Notes under the pieces: generated by a model
Database searches by the model: none
The model's input: only the letters and a program-made list of their open reading frames with translations
Told to the model about the DNA's origin: nothing
Shown here: positions 16,817-24,886 of the stretch, in pieces
How positions within the stretch are numbered: position 1 is the first letter of the stretch
Layout: each line of letters starts with the position of its first letter
Source: CAYVHU01 sp964451415
GTDB taxonomy: Bacteria > Pseudomonadota > Alphaproteobacteria > Rhodospirillales > Magnetovibrionaceae
Assembly (NCBI GenBank): GCA_964451415.1
Contig: CAYVHU010000001.1
Location: forward strand, 236,064 to 300,063
Direction: 5' to 3'
Length of the DNA: 64,000 nucleotides
Translations under genes and position numbers: made by a program

Positions 16817-17853
16817 ACGTAGAACATCCGTCCCAGCCAGCGCCATCTGCCCTGGCCCGCGGGCATGGTACAGTTCAGACGTGTGCGGCCCTGGGGCAGG
16901 GGCTTGCGCATACGCACTTCAACGCGCGGACCGAGGCGTTCCACCGTCAAACGGCCCTCGCGGTTGGAAAAACACGAAATGTTCTTGGCCCGTGACAATT
17001 CTGCGGGAAGCGTGAAACCGATGGTGGGAGGATTTTGGCTCGGCACAACCAGACTGTCGGTAGGTGTGAAGCCCGTTATCGGGATCGGCAACGCGCCCGC
17101 TGCGGTGCGCAACCGGGCAAGATCACCATAATTTTCGTTCATTGCAAAACGCGGCAGCGTGTAAATATCATCGCCCAGACCAAACGCACCGGATTGCTGA
17201 CCAAAGGCCGCGATAAAACCTGCGGCCTTGACGGTGGCAATGACTTTATTGTCGAATTCGCCGTAGGGATAGGCGAAAAGTTTCGGCGTGAATCCCAATT
17301 CCTTCTGAAAACGAAGGTTGGATTTTGCAAGATCGGTCGCATTTTCGTTTGCTGTTTTGTCGATCATATGCGGATGCACCGCCGTCTGAGAGCCGATGGT
17401 GACCAGTGGATCGATAGCCATTTCGCGAATCTGCGCCCATGACATATAACGTGAATAACCCCGATCAACAGGGTCGGTGGCGACGAACACCGTAAAAGGA
17501 ATACCGGCTTTTTTAAAGCGCGGCCACGCCTGGGTATAAACGCTCAAATACGCATCGTCGATGCTGACACCGACGGTTTTGCGGGGAAACTTCACGCCGG
17601 CCTTCAAACGCCGCACGATTTCCGGCAGTGCCATAATCGCATAGTCGCCCGAGGTTAATTCCTTGATCTGGGCATCCAGTTGTTCCAAAGTGAGATTGGT
17701 GGAAGGGTAGTCTTTTTCACCAAAGCGGTGAAACATGATCACGCTGGCGCCGTTCTCAAGAGAACCTTCCTGCGCCCCCGCCGGGGGTGTCGCCAAAAAC
17801 AGGCCAAGGACACCAATACAGACGAGAAACAACGCACGGCTTAAAATCTTCAT
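16810..17853 (-). CDS. Polysaccharide deacetylase family protein (exported)
   Basis: 347 residues from the ATG at 17853, which has GGGAG 7 bases upstream and begins a signal peptide (MKILSRALFLVCIGVLGLFL, cleavage near AGA); upstream in-frame starts would bury it. The NodB-homology domain covers about 40-250: KTVGVSIDDAY carries the catalytic and metal aspartates, GSQTAVHPHM the metal histidines, and FAYPYGEFD the later motif. The remaining C-terminal ~100 residues form a beta-rich region. It probably deacetylates a cell-surface or periplasmic glycan; the substrate is unknown. Confidence 0.88.
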   Translation of the reverse strand: MKILSRALFLVCIGVLGLFLATPPAGAQEGSLENGASVIMFHRFGEKDYPSTNLTLEQLDAQIKELTSGDYAIMALPEIVRRLKAGVKFPRKTVGVSIDDAYLSVYTQAWPRFKKAGIPFTVFVATDPVDRGYSRYMSWAQIREMAIDPLVTIGSQTAVHPHMIDKTANENATDLAKSNLRFQKELGFTPKLFAYPYGEFDNKVIATVKAAGFIAAFGQQSGAFGLGDDIYTLPRFAMNENYGDLARLRTAAGALPIPITGFTPTDSLVVPSQNPPTIGFTLPAELSRAKNISCFSNREGRLTVERLGPRVEVRMRKPLPQGRTRLNCTMPAGQGRWRWLGRMFYVQ

Positions 17854-17962
17854 GATGGCTCCCGTAAAATGCTCGCCGGGCCCTTGACCTTTTTGAGTCC
17901 CGTTTTCATCTAAAGGCGGCGTACATGTCATATTCATCATGTTTATTCCAGAGGGCTATTTT

Positions 17963-18550
17963 ATGAACAGGCTTGACGATCCGGCGCTTGACGTTTTGTT
18001 TCGCAACGCCCGCACACAAAACGGCTGGCAAGATACGCCGGTGAGCCGCGAGACGTTGCACGCCTTGTGGGATCTGGTGAAAATGGGCCCCACCAGCGCC
18101 AACTGTCTGCCAGCACGTATCGTATTCGTGATTTCCGAAGCGGGCAAGGCGCGCCTGAAACCTTATCTCATGAACGCCAATGTGGACAAGACCATGGCCG
18201 CACCCGTGACCGCCATCATTGGCCATGATTTGGATTTCCACAAACACCTTCCAAACCTGTTCCCCCATGCCGACGCCAAATCGTGGTTTGAAGGCAACGA
18301 TGCGCTGATCGCCGAAACCGCATTTCGCAACGCAACCCTTCAAGGGGCGTATTTGATTTTGGCGGCACGTGCCCTGGGGCTGGATTGCGGCCCCATGTCG
18401 GGCTTCGATCAAGACGGCGTGAATGCGGAATTCTTTGCCGGCAGCAACATCAAAGCCAATTTCCTGTGCAACATAGGCTATGGCAATAATGAAGGTCTGT
18501 TTGAACGCAGCCCACGCCCGGACTTCGATCAATTTTGCTCCCTCGCTTAA
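17963..18550 (+). CDS. Nitroreductase-family FMN oxidoreductase, RutE-like
   Basis: 195 residues from the ATG at 17963 (GAGGG 7 bases upstream), matching the length of RutE/HadB-type nitroreductases. Family marks are LFRNARTQNGWQD near the N-terminus, the FMN-binding GPTSANCLPAR (about 45-55) and GLDCGPMSGFD (about 140-150). RutE reduces malonic semialdehyde in pyrimidine breakdown, but no other rut gene is present, so only a flavin-dependent NAD(P)H reductase is safe to state. It ends 4 bases into the convergent dipeptidase gene. Confidence 0.88.
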   Translation: MNRLDDPALDVLFRNARTQNGWQDTPVSRETLHALWDLVKMGPTSANCLPARIVFVISEAGKARLKPYLMNANVDKTMAAPVTAIIGHDLDFHKHLPNLFPHADAKSWFEGNDALIAETAFRNATLQGAYLILAARALGLDCGPMSGFDQDGVNAEFFAGSNIKANFLCNIGYGNNEGLFERSPRPDFDQFCSLA

Positions 18551-19107
18551 AGTGCCGTCATCGCCTGCGGCAGATCGGCATCGCCAAGCAAAGCATAGTC
18601 GCGCGTGTTGAACAATTGATAGTGCCACCACTCATTGCGATAAAAATCCCAACCCGCCGTGGTCATGAGACCCATCAACAACAACCGGTTATGTTGCGCC
18701 TGCGGTGAAATATCCGCATTGGCGTGGTGGCTCAGGGGCGTGAAGGCGTCGAAGCCCGTACCCATGTCGAGGGCTTCACCGCTCACTTTATCGACCAAGG
18801 TCAAGTCTACGGCGACCCCGCGCGAATGCGGCGAACCGCGCCGGGGATCGGCAAGAAAATCAGCATCCGGCGTATGATTCCACAGCTTCCATTGCGCTTC
18901 GGAGGGACGGAAAGCGTCGAAAACACGCAACCGCCAACCCTGAAGAGCGGCAAGATCGCACGCCTGACGCAAACATTTTTCGGCCGCGCCGTGCAGATAG
19001 CACGCAGCATGCGTGTACACAGCCCTGCCGGTGAAATTGTCCGGTGTTGCGTATTTCAGATCCAACTCCACCGCGTGGGTGGTTTCAAGAATTTCGACCA
19101 GCACCAT
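18547..19107 (-). CDS. ddpX: D-alanyl-D-alanine dipeptidase (VanX/DdpX family)
   Basis: 186 residues from the ATG at 19107, with a purine-rich GGGAGGGCAAGGG just upstream; the longer frame to 19221 lacks family-like sequence. The zinc site is seen in SPHSRGVAVDLTL (SxHxxGxAxD) and the late EWWHYQLF (Glu base plus His). The enzyme cleaves D-Ala-D-Ala, probably for reuse of peptidoglycan-derived dipeptide. No van genes are nearby and no signal peptide is visible, so a resistance role is not suggested. Confidence 0.9.
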   Translation of the reverse strand: MVLVEILETTHAVELDLKYATPDNFTGRAVYTHAACYLHGAAEKCLRQACDLAALQGWRLRVFDAFRPSEAQWKLWNHTPDADFLADPRRGSPHSRGVAVDLTLVDKVSGEALDMGTGFDAFTPLSHHANADISPQAQHNRLLLMGLMTTAGWDFYRNEWWHYQLFNTRDYALLGDADLPQAMTAL

Positions 19108-19177
19108 CCCTTGCCCTCCCAGGATCGCGCGGAGTATAACGCCCCTGTTGTAAAAAACGAGTGAAAGGCGAACGAGC

Positions 19178-19870
19178 GTGCGTTCAAAACTGACCCTGCT
19201 GGCCCTGGACACGGCCACCACCGGCTGCAGCGCGTGCGTGTGGCGTGCGGGTGAGGTGCTGGCGGTACGCCGCCGCGAGATGGCGCGCGGCCAGGCGGAG
19301 GCCCTGATGCCGATGATTCACGACGTGCTGGTCGAAGCCGGAATCGCTCCCGAAGGCCTGGACGGCGTCGCAGTAACACGCGGCCCCGGGGCGTTCACCG
19401 GCCTACGCATCGCACTCGCAAGCGCGCGGGGGTTCGCCCTGGCACGCGCCATTGCCTGCATCGGCGTCACCACCTTGGAGGCCGTCGCCCACGCCACAAG
19501 CCCGCACGAACGCTCCGGCCGTTTGCTTCTGGCATGCGTGGAAAGCAAGCGCGCCGATCTTTATGCACAATTGTTCGATGAAAACCTGCACCCCTTGACG
19601 GAACCTCTGGCCGCCCAGCGCACAGCACTTTTGGGCTTGCTTCAAGGAAATGAAGCCTTGCTGTTGGTGGGCGACGCCACTGCGCGCGCGCGCGCCATGT
19701 TGGCGGATGGCGAATTCGACTTACGCGACGCCACGGCCAGCCCCCTGCCCGACCCGGCCATCATCGCCGCCATCGCCGCGTCACGCTGGGACGTCAATTC
19801 CACCACCGTGCCGGAACCTTTATACCTGCGTCCGCCGGACGCCAAACTTCCCAACCGCCCCCGGGCATGA
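19178..19870 (+). CDS. tsaB: tRNA threonylcarbamoyladenosine biosynthesis protein TsaB
   Basis: 230 residues with a GTG start. TsaB is the inactive ASKHA-fold partner that supports TsaD in making t6A37 on ANN-decoding tRNAs. LLALDTATTGCSACVW at the N-terminus and the conserved RGPGAFTGLRIALASARGFALA (about 67-88) identify it. It leads the string tsaB-rimI and overlaps rimI by 4 bases (ATGA). tsaD is in the same window at 44.5 kb. Confidence 0.95.
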   Translation: MRSKLTLLALDTATTGCSACVWRAGEVLAVRRREMARGQAEALMPMIHDVLVEAGIAPEGLDGVAVTRGPGAFTGLRIALASARGFALARAIACIGVTTLEAVAHATSPHERSGRLLLACVESKRADLYAQLFDENLHPLTEPLAAQRTALLGLLQGNEALLLVGDATARARAMLADGEFDLRDATASPLPDPAIIAAIAASRWDVNSTTVPEPLYLRPPDAKLPNRPRA

Positions 19871-20364
19871 AAATCACGCCGCTCACATCCGCTTTCGCCG
19901 AGGTTCTGGCGCGCCTGCACGCAGAAGCCTTCGGGCAGCATGGGGGGCAGCAGCACGGGGGGCAACACGGGGGGTGGAACGCGCAGTCCATCGCCTCGAC
20001 GCTTGCCACAGCGGGAACCTTCGGCCTGCTGGCAAGCCGGGAGGACGAACCGCTGGGTTTCATCTTGATGCGCTTCGTCACATTTCGCAAAGGCGGCGGT
20101 GAAACCGAAGTCCTGACCCTTGCCACCCTCCCCGCCCAGCGTCGAAGCGGTGTGGCGCGCGCCTTGATGCACGCGGCATGCACGCACGCACAAAAAGCGG
20201 GCGTACAAAAAGCCTTTTTGGAAGTTGCAACGGACAATGCCCCCGCACGCGCCCTGTATGAAGGTCTCGGCTTCAAACCCGCCGGACGGCGCAAAGCCTA
20301 TTACGACCGGCCCTCAGGCGTATCCGTCGACGCCCTTGTCATGGTGAAGGCGCTCACGGATTAA
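19867..20364 (+). CDS. rimI: Ribosomal protein S18-alanine N-acetyltransferase
   Basis: 165 residues, GNAT fold. The acetyl-CoA loop is the usual (Q/R)RxGxA/G form in LPAQRRSGVARALMHAA (about 88-104); FLEVATDNAPARALYEGLGF (118-137) is the motif-B region. Position after tsaB is the conserved one for rimI. Unusual is residues 22-35, GQHGGQQHGGQHGG, encoded by a near-tandem G-rich repeat at the point where homologues have a short loop before the first helix. The insert is in frame and the rest of the domain looks intact. Confidence 0.88.
   Translation: MKITPLTSAFAEVLARLHAEAFGQHGGQQHGGQHGGWNAQSIASTLATAGTFGLLASREDEPLGFILMRFVTFRKGGGETEVLTLATLPAQRRSGVARALMHAACTHAQKAGVQKAFLEVATDNAPARALYEGLGFKPAGRRKAYYDRPSGVSVDALVMVKALTD
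19933..19976 (+). repeat. G-rich tandem repeat inside rimI
   Basis: Imperfect repeats of the form GGGCARCAYGG follow each other, containing three runs of six G. They encode HGGQ units in the RimI N-terminal region. The unit length is a multiple of three, so copy changes stay in frame. Confidence 0.75.
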
Positions 20365-20630
20365 ACATGTTTTTCCAAAATCAAGCGATGGGGACCGTCG
20401 GCGGGGCCACCCTGGATTTCCGGTTCCAATGCCAGAATAAGGTGTCCGATTTCACGTACACTTCTCGGTACGTTGTCTAAGGGCTCTATCCCTTGCAAGC
20501 GAACCTCCGCACGCTCTTTAGGTTTCATCTTTTCAATCAGTAGCTTAACCCGGACAAACGTCATCGGGCACACTTCATTCGTAATGTCGAGATAATATTG
20601 ATGCGCAGAATTCTCTTTCGATACTGTCAT
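20361..20630 (-). CDS. TusA/SirA-like sulfurtransferase family protein
   Basis: 89 residues, the small TusA-like fold. The active cysteine is in NEVCPMTFVRVKLLIEKM (Cys22); the usual CPxP has Met-Thr in place of the second proline region, a variant common in alphaproteobacterial members. The following MKPKERAEVRLQGIEPLDN matches the beta strand and loop. It could carry persulfide sulfur between proteins, but the partner is unknown. It ends 4 bases into rimI on the opposite strand and is divergent from mucR. Confidence 0.85.
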   Translation of the reverse strand: MTVSKENSAHQYYLDITNEVCPMTFVRVKLLIEKMKPKERAEVRLQGIEPLDNVPRSVREIGHLILALEPEIQGGPADGPHRLILEKHV

Positions 20631-20865
20631 TTTTCTTGCAAGTTCCCTAAATCTCTATCTATATAGTCTTATCATTTAAAAAAAAACGGCCTAAGGTTGA
20701 CGATCGTGCGTTCCGTGCAACATTACATGCAAGACGTCATGAGGAGCACGGCGTAACGCGAAAACCAAAGAGGGAAATTAATAACATAGCCTTTGATCGC
20801 ACGGTATCCATGATGCGATATCAAGTGCGGCAACACTATCACTGGAGATTATTTGAGATATCATC
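20631..20865. other. Intergenic control region between tusA-like gene and mucR
   Basis: 235 bases between two divergent starts, AT-rich at the left with a run of nine A. A TTGACG at 20697-20702 could be a -35 box for mucR but no good -10 box follows at the right distance. MucR proteins often bind AT-rich DNA at their own promoters, so autoregulation here is plausible but unproven. Confidence 0.4.
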
Positions 20866-21291
20866 ATGACCGATAAAATAGACAATACCGAAATCCTGGA
20901 ACTGACGGCAGAAATCGTAGCTTCCTATGTGAGCAACAATATCGTTTCCAGCAGCGATTTGCCGGGTGTCATTCAGGATGTGCACCGTACGCTTACGGAC
21001 CTCGACGGCCCCGCAGCGCAGCCGGAACGGCCGAAACCCGCCGTGTCAATCAAACGTTCCATAACACCGGACTTCATCATTTGCTTGGAAGACGGCAAAA
21101 AGCTGAAAATGCTTAAACGACACTTGAAAACCGCCTACAACATGACACCGGAAGACTACCGCGAACGTTGGGGATTAGCGCCCGATTATCCAATGGTGGC
21201 CCCGAACTATGCCAAACACCGCAGTTCGCTGGCCAAAAAAATCGGGCTCGGCACCAAGCCACGCACGGCGGCGCACGGTAAAAAGAAATAA
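20866..21291 (+). CDS. mucR: MucR/Ros family transcriptional regulator lacking classical zinc ligands
   Basis: 141 residues. The N-terminal region (1-45) is the oligomerising part; the DNA-binding core is TPDFIICLEDGKKLKMLKRH, then MTPEDYRERWGL and DYPMVAPNYAKHRSSLAKKIGLG. The Ros zinc site is Cys-x2-Cys...His-x4-His; here only Cys73 and His86 align, with Asp76 and Tyr91 at the other two places. Zinc-independent Ros/MucR homologues with such replacements are known in alphaproteobacteria. These proteins act as H-NS-like global silencers. Confidence 0.92.
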   Translation: MTDKIDNTEILELTAEIVASYVSNNIVSSSDLPGVIQDVHRTLTDLDGPAAQPERPKPAVSIKRSITPDFIICLEDGKKLKMLKRHLKTAYNMTPEDYRERWGLAPDYPMVAPNYAKHRSSLAKKIGLGTKPRTAAHGKKK

Positions 21292-21432
21292 CGCAATACA
21301 GGTCTGGCCGAACGCAAAGGGACTTGATTTGGGTGGGGCGCACCCCTAACTCAAAGACGGCCCCGGCCCGTCGTAGAAACGTGATGGTGCAATCGCGAAA
21401 GCCCGTCTCAAAATAAAGCCCAAGCAACCCTT

Positions 21433-21475
21433 GGAAGCAAGCCGGGGAAAGCAAGCTGGGGGAAGCAAACTGGGG
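21433..21475 (+). repeat. Triple 15-bp tandem repeat upstream of fur
   Basis: Three near-identical 15-base units of the form AAGCAAGCYGGGGGA follow one another directly, ending about 30 bases before the chosen fur start. They lie in the untranslated leader or promoter of the fur-miaB string. Confidence 0.7.
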
Positions 21476-21507
21476 CGCCCTTGAAAACAAGCAGGATCGA
21501 AACCGGA

Positions 21508-21969
21508 ATGCCGAACGCCGCGCCGGAGGCCAAACCATCACGCATCGAACGAATGTGCCAGGACCGCGGCATGAAAATGACGGGGCAGCGCAGAGTCATT
21601 GCCCGCGTTCTGTCCGACGCACCAGACCATCCAGACGTGGAGGAACTGCATCGGCGCGCCTTGCTGGTGGACGCCAACATTTCCATCGCCACCGTGTACC
21701 GCACAGTACGCCTGTTTGAAGAAACGGGAATCCTGGACCGTCTCGACTTTGGCGACGGACGGGCGCGTTACGAAAAATCCGGAGGTGACCACCACGATCA
21801 CCTGATCGACATCCAGTCCGGCAGGGTCATCGAATTTCACGATGCCAAAATTGAAGCCTTACAGGAAAAAATCGCCGCCGAACTCGGCTTCCGCCTTGTG
21901 GACCATAAGCTGGAGCTGTACTGCGTGCCCATGGATCGAAACACGAACCGGGACGGCGATGAAACCTAA
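21508..21969 (+). CDS. fur: Fur-family metal-responsive transcriptional regulator
   Basis: 153 residues from the ATG at 21508; a TTG at 21481 or an ATG at 21553 are alternatives, as none has a strong ribosome-binding site. The winged helix is MTGQRRVIARVL through ISIATVYRTVRLFEETGILDRL. The metal and dimer region has GGDHHDHLIDIQSGRVIEFH and HKLELYCVP. The DHHDH cluster is conserved, but the second cysteine pair of E. coli Fur is absent, as usual in alphaproteobacteria, where the protein may respond to iron or manganese (Mur). It overlaps miaB by 11 bases. Confidence 0.92.
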   Translation: MPNAAPEAKPSRIERMCQDRGMKMTGQRRVIARVLSDAPDHPDVEELHRRALLVDANISIATVYRTVRLFEETGILDRLDFGDGRARYEKSGGDHHDHLIDIQSGRVIEFHDAKIEALQEKIAAELGFRLVDHKLELYCVPMDRNTNRDGDET

Positions 21970-23314
21970 AAAACTGCACATCAAAACCTATGGTTGTCAA
22001 ATGAACGTCTACGATTCAGAACGAATCGTGGAAGTCCTGACACCGCTCGGCTTCACCTTGACGGACCGGGTTGAGGATGCAGACATGGTGGTCCTCAACA
22101 CCTGCCACATCCGCGAAAAGGCGGCTGAAAAAGTTTATTCTGAACTGGGACGTCTACGTGCCCATCAAGCGCACAAGGCCCAGGCCGGCGGACGCATGAT
22201 TCTCGGCGTGGCCGGCTGCGTCGCCCAGGCGCAAGGCCAGGAAGTCCTGAACCGCGCCCCCTTCGTCGATTTGGTGTTCGGCCCGCAGACCTACCACCGT
22301 CTCGGTGAAATGGTGGCCCGCACGATGCGTGAACACGGCGCCGTCCTGAACACCGATTTTCCCGAAGACAGCAAGTTCGACAGTCTGGCGCGCACACGAA
22401 CCGTGAACGGCGCCGCGGCCTTTCTGGCGGTACAAGAAGGCTGCGATAAATTCTGCACCTACTGCGTCGTACCCTATACACGCGGCGCAGAATATTCGCG
22501 CCGCGCAACCGACGTCCTGGACGAAGCCCGTCAACTGGTGGACCTGGGCGCACAGGAAATCACCCTGCTGGGCCAGAATGTCAACGCCTATCATGGCGAA
22601 GGCGCCTCCGGCCAAACGTGGGGTCTGGGACGTTTGATCCGTGAAATGGCGAATATCGATGGGCTGGAAAGAATCCGTTACACCACCAGCTATCCCGCCG
22701 ACATGAACGACGACCTGATTGGCGCACATGCGGAAGTGGACAAGTTGATGCCGTATCTACACCTGCCCGTTCAAACGGGTTCCGACACGGTGCTCAAGGC
22801 TATGAATCGCCAACACAACGCCGATGATTACAAGTGCGTGGTGAACAAGTTGCGCACCGCACGTTCTGATCTGGCCCTGTCCAGCGATTTCATCGTAGGC
22901 TTTCCCGGCGAGACGGAGGCGGATTTCGCGGCCACCCTCAAGCTGGTCGAAGATGTCACATTCATCCAAGCGTATTCTTTCAAATATTCTGCGCGTGCAG
23001 GAACACCCGCGGCGGCCTTGGACAACCAAATTCCCGAAGCGCTGAAAGCCGAACGTCTGGCGCGCTTACAGGCTTTGCTGAATGCCCAGTCCCTGGCCTT
23101 CAACAAAACGTCGGTAGGCCAACGCTTCCGCGTTCTATTCGAACGTCCCGGCAAACACACCGGCCAGTTGATCGGGCGCAGTCCCTACATGCAGGCCGTG
23201 GTGGTCGAAGCGGACACAGGACTGATGAACACCGTGCAAGATGTCGCCGTCGTCGCCGCAGGGCCCAATAGTTTGAAGGGCACCATCGTGGATGAAAAAA
23301 GGGCGTGCGCGTGA
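21959..23314 (+). CDS. miaB: tRNA-2-methylthio-N6-dimethylallyladenosine synthase
   Basis: 451 residues from the ATG at 21959, inside the end of fur; the upstream extension to 21842 is not family-like. MiaB is a radical-SAM methylthiotransferase acting on i6A37 of tRNAs. The N-terminal UPF0004 domain has KTYGCQMNVYDSE and LNTCHIREKA, plus a third cysteine in VAGCVAQ. The radical-SAM cluster motif is CDKFCTYC (CxxxCxxC). A C-terminal TRAM domain starts around VGQRFRVLFERPG. It is placed before phoH and ybeY, as in many alphaproteobacteria. Confidence 0.96.
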   Translation: MKPKKLHIKTYGCQMNVYDSERIVEVLTPLGFTLTDRVEDADMVVLNTCHIREKAAEKVYSELGRLRAHQAHKAQAGGRMILGVAGCVAQAQGQEVLNRAPFVDLVFGPQTYHRLGEMVARTMREHGAVLNTDFPEDSKFDSLARTRTVNGAAAFLAVQEGCDKFCTYCVVPYTRGAEYSRRATDVLDEARQLVDLGAQEITLLGQNVNAYHGEGASGQTWGLGRLIREMANIDGLERIRYTTSYPADMNDDLIGAHAEVDKLMPYLHLPVQTGSDTVLKAMNRQHNADDYKCVVNKLRTARSDLALSSDFIVGFPGETEADFAATLKLVEDVTFIQAYSFKYSARAGTPAAALDNQIPEALKAERLARLQALLNAQSLAFNKTSVGQRFRVLFERPGKHTGQLIGRSPYMQAVVVEADTGLMNTVQDVAVVAAGPNSLKGTIVDEKRACA

Positions 23315-24342
23315 AAACCCCCCGTGAGGCCCCCCATGAGGCCCCCCATGAGGCCAATATAATTTTCTCAGACAACACCCTGGCACAAACTCTGTTTGGT
23401 GAACACAACACCAATCTGGCGACCCTTGAAAAGCGCCTCGGCCTCACCATCGCAGCGCGCGGCGCGGACCTCATCCTCAGCGGCGAGAAGCACACAGTCG
23501 AACGCGCACAACATGTATTGCAAGCCCTTTACGACCGCCTGGAGCGCGGCGCCACGGTCGGTCCGCACGAAGTCGATGCGGCACTGCGACTGGCCCTCGA
23601 TAAAGACGGTCGCACCGCAGCGATGAACATTGAAATCCGGACCCGGAAACACATCATTTCGCCGCGCACCTCGACCCAGGCCCGTTACCTGCGCGCCATC
23701 GATGACAATGAATTGGTGCTCGGTTTCGGTCCGGCAGGCACCGGCAAGACTTATCTGGCGGTGGCCAAGGCCGTGGAACATTTGCTCAGTGGAAATGTAG
23801 AACGCATCATTCTCTCGCGCCCCGCGGTCGAGGCGGGCGAGCAGCTGGGTTTTCTGCCCGGCGACATGAAGGAAAAAGTCGATCCCTACCTGCGTCCGCT
23901 ATATGACGCACTACACGATATGATGCCTGGCGATCAAATCAACAAACGCATGGAAATGGGCGACATCGAGGTCGCACCGCTAGCTTTCATGCGCGGACGC
24001 ACGCTGGCCAACGCTTTTGTGATCTTGGACGAAGCGCAAAACACCACCGCCGTGCAAATGAAAATGTTTCTGACCCGCCTGGGCGAAAATTCACGCATGG
24101 TGGTTACCGGCGATCTTTCCCAAGTGGATCTACCGCGCGGGACACGTTCGGGCCTGCGCGATGCGCGCGAGGTTTTGCGCGACGTCAAAGGGGTCGCACT
24201 CATCGAATTCAATGCCAGCGACGTGATTCGCCATAAAATTGTCACCCGTATCGTCGAAGCTTACGATCAATCAGAAGCGCGCAACCACGCTGCGGCGCCA
24301 TATGAAAAAAGCAGCCCGGCGGATAAAGTGAACCATGACTGA
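23305..24342 (+). CDS. ybeZ: PhoH-like ATPase (YbeZ)
   Basis: 345 residues with a GTG start 10 bases inside the end of miaB. The N-terminal KH-like part (30-90) precedes the PhoH ATPase domain: Walker A GFGPAGTGKTYLAVAK (about 137-152), the AFVILDEAQNTT Walker B segment and TGDLSQVDLP. YbeZ works with the endonuclease YbeY in 16S rRNA maturation and quality control, and ybeY follows directly with an 8-base overlap. Residues 5-17 (TPREAPHEAPHEA) come from a 12-base tandem repeat and are probably a local expansion outside the conserved domain. Confidence 0.94.
   Translation: MRVKTPREAPHEAPHEANIIFSDNTLAQTLFGEHNTNLATLEKRLGLTIAARGADLILSGEKHTVERAQHVLQALYDRLERGATVGPHEVDAALRLALDKDGRTAAMNIEIRTRKHIISPRTSTQARYLRAIDDNELVLGFGPAGTGKTYLAVAKAVEHLLSGNVERIILSRPAVEAGEQLGFLPGDMKEKVDPYLRPLYDALHDMMPGDQINKRMEMGDIEVAPLAFMRGRTLANAFVILDEAQNTTAVQMKMFLTRLGENSRMVVTGDLSQVDLPRGTRSGLRDAREVLRDVKGVALIEFNASDVIRHKIVTRIVEAYDQSEARNHAAAPYEKSSPADKVNHD
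23326..23355 (+). repeat. 12-bp tandem repeat at the 5' end of the phoH-like gene
   Basis: GAGGCCCCCCAT is repeated exactly at 23326-23337 and 23338-23349, followed by a partial third unit GAGGCC. It encodes EAPH units and keeps the frame. Confidence 0.8.
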
Positions 24343-24886
24343 GGCGCCGCTTTCCATTGAGATCATGATCGAGGCCAGAAGCTGGAAAAACGCACTGATA
24401 GATCTTGAAGCATGCGTCGCGCGCGCCCTCAACGCTGCCGCCCAGAGCGTGAACGTTCCTCAAGGCGCCGAAATCAGTGTCCTGCTCACCGATGATATCC
24501 ACCAAAAAGACCTCAATCGCATCTGGCGCGCGCAGGACAAACCGACGAACGTCTTGTCGTTTCCCGCGGCGGAACCTGACGACTGGCAAAAGACACCTCA
24601 CGATACGCCGGTATTGCTGGGCGATATCGCGGTGGCGTTCGAGACCACCGCGCGCGAGGCGCAAAGCCTCGGAAAATCTTTCGCAGATCATTTTTGCCAT
24701 CTTCTGGTTCATGGTATGCTGCATGTGCTGGGATATGATCACGAAACCGACGCGCAAGCCGATGAGATGGAGCCGCTGGAAGTCACCGTTTTGGGCCACC
24801 TGGGCATCGCTTCGCCCTATCCGGATCGCACCGCCCGGCCCCCCGACGCCAAGGCGTCGCCCGAAAAGGATCCCATGCTCCAATGA
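24335..24886 (+). CDS. ybeY: Endoribonuclease YbeY (rRNA maturation factor)
   Basis: 183 residues. The zinc-binding HGMLHVLGYDH motif (HxxxHxxGxxH) lies at about 129-139. TDDIHQKDLNRIWRAQDKPTNVLSFP is the other conserved block. YbeY processes the 3' end of 16S rRNA and takes part in late ribosome quality control. It overlaps ybeZ by 8 bases and the corC-like gene by 4 bases (ATGA). The C-terminal Pro-rich tail after residue 160 is not conserved. Confidence 0.95.
   Translation: MTEAPLSIEIMIEARSWKNALIDLEACVARALNAAAQSVNVPQGAEISVLLTDDIHQKDLNRIWRAQDKPTNVLSFPAAEPDDWQKTPHDTPVLLGDIAVAFETTAREAQSLGKSFADHFCHLLVHGMLHVLGYDHETDAQADEMEPLEVTVLGHLGIASPYPDRTARPPDAKASPEKDPMLQ

Noticed and set aside
17906..18631. 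241-codon minus-strand frame
   Set aside because: It is antisense to the RutE-like gene and also overlaps the dipeptidase gene; no domain is visible.
18547..19107. Vancomycin-resistance gene (VanX)
   Set aside because: The dipeptidase is family-related, but vanH, vanA and regulators are absent and the species type is Gram-negative.
21433..21475. CRISPR array
   Set aside because: The repeats are directly tandem without spacers and too short; no cas gene is in the window.
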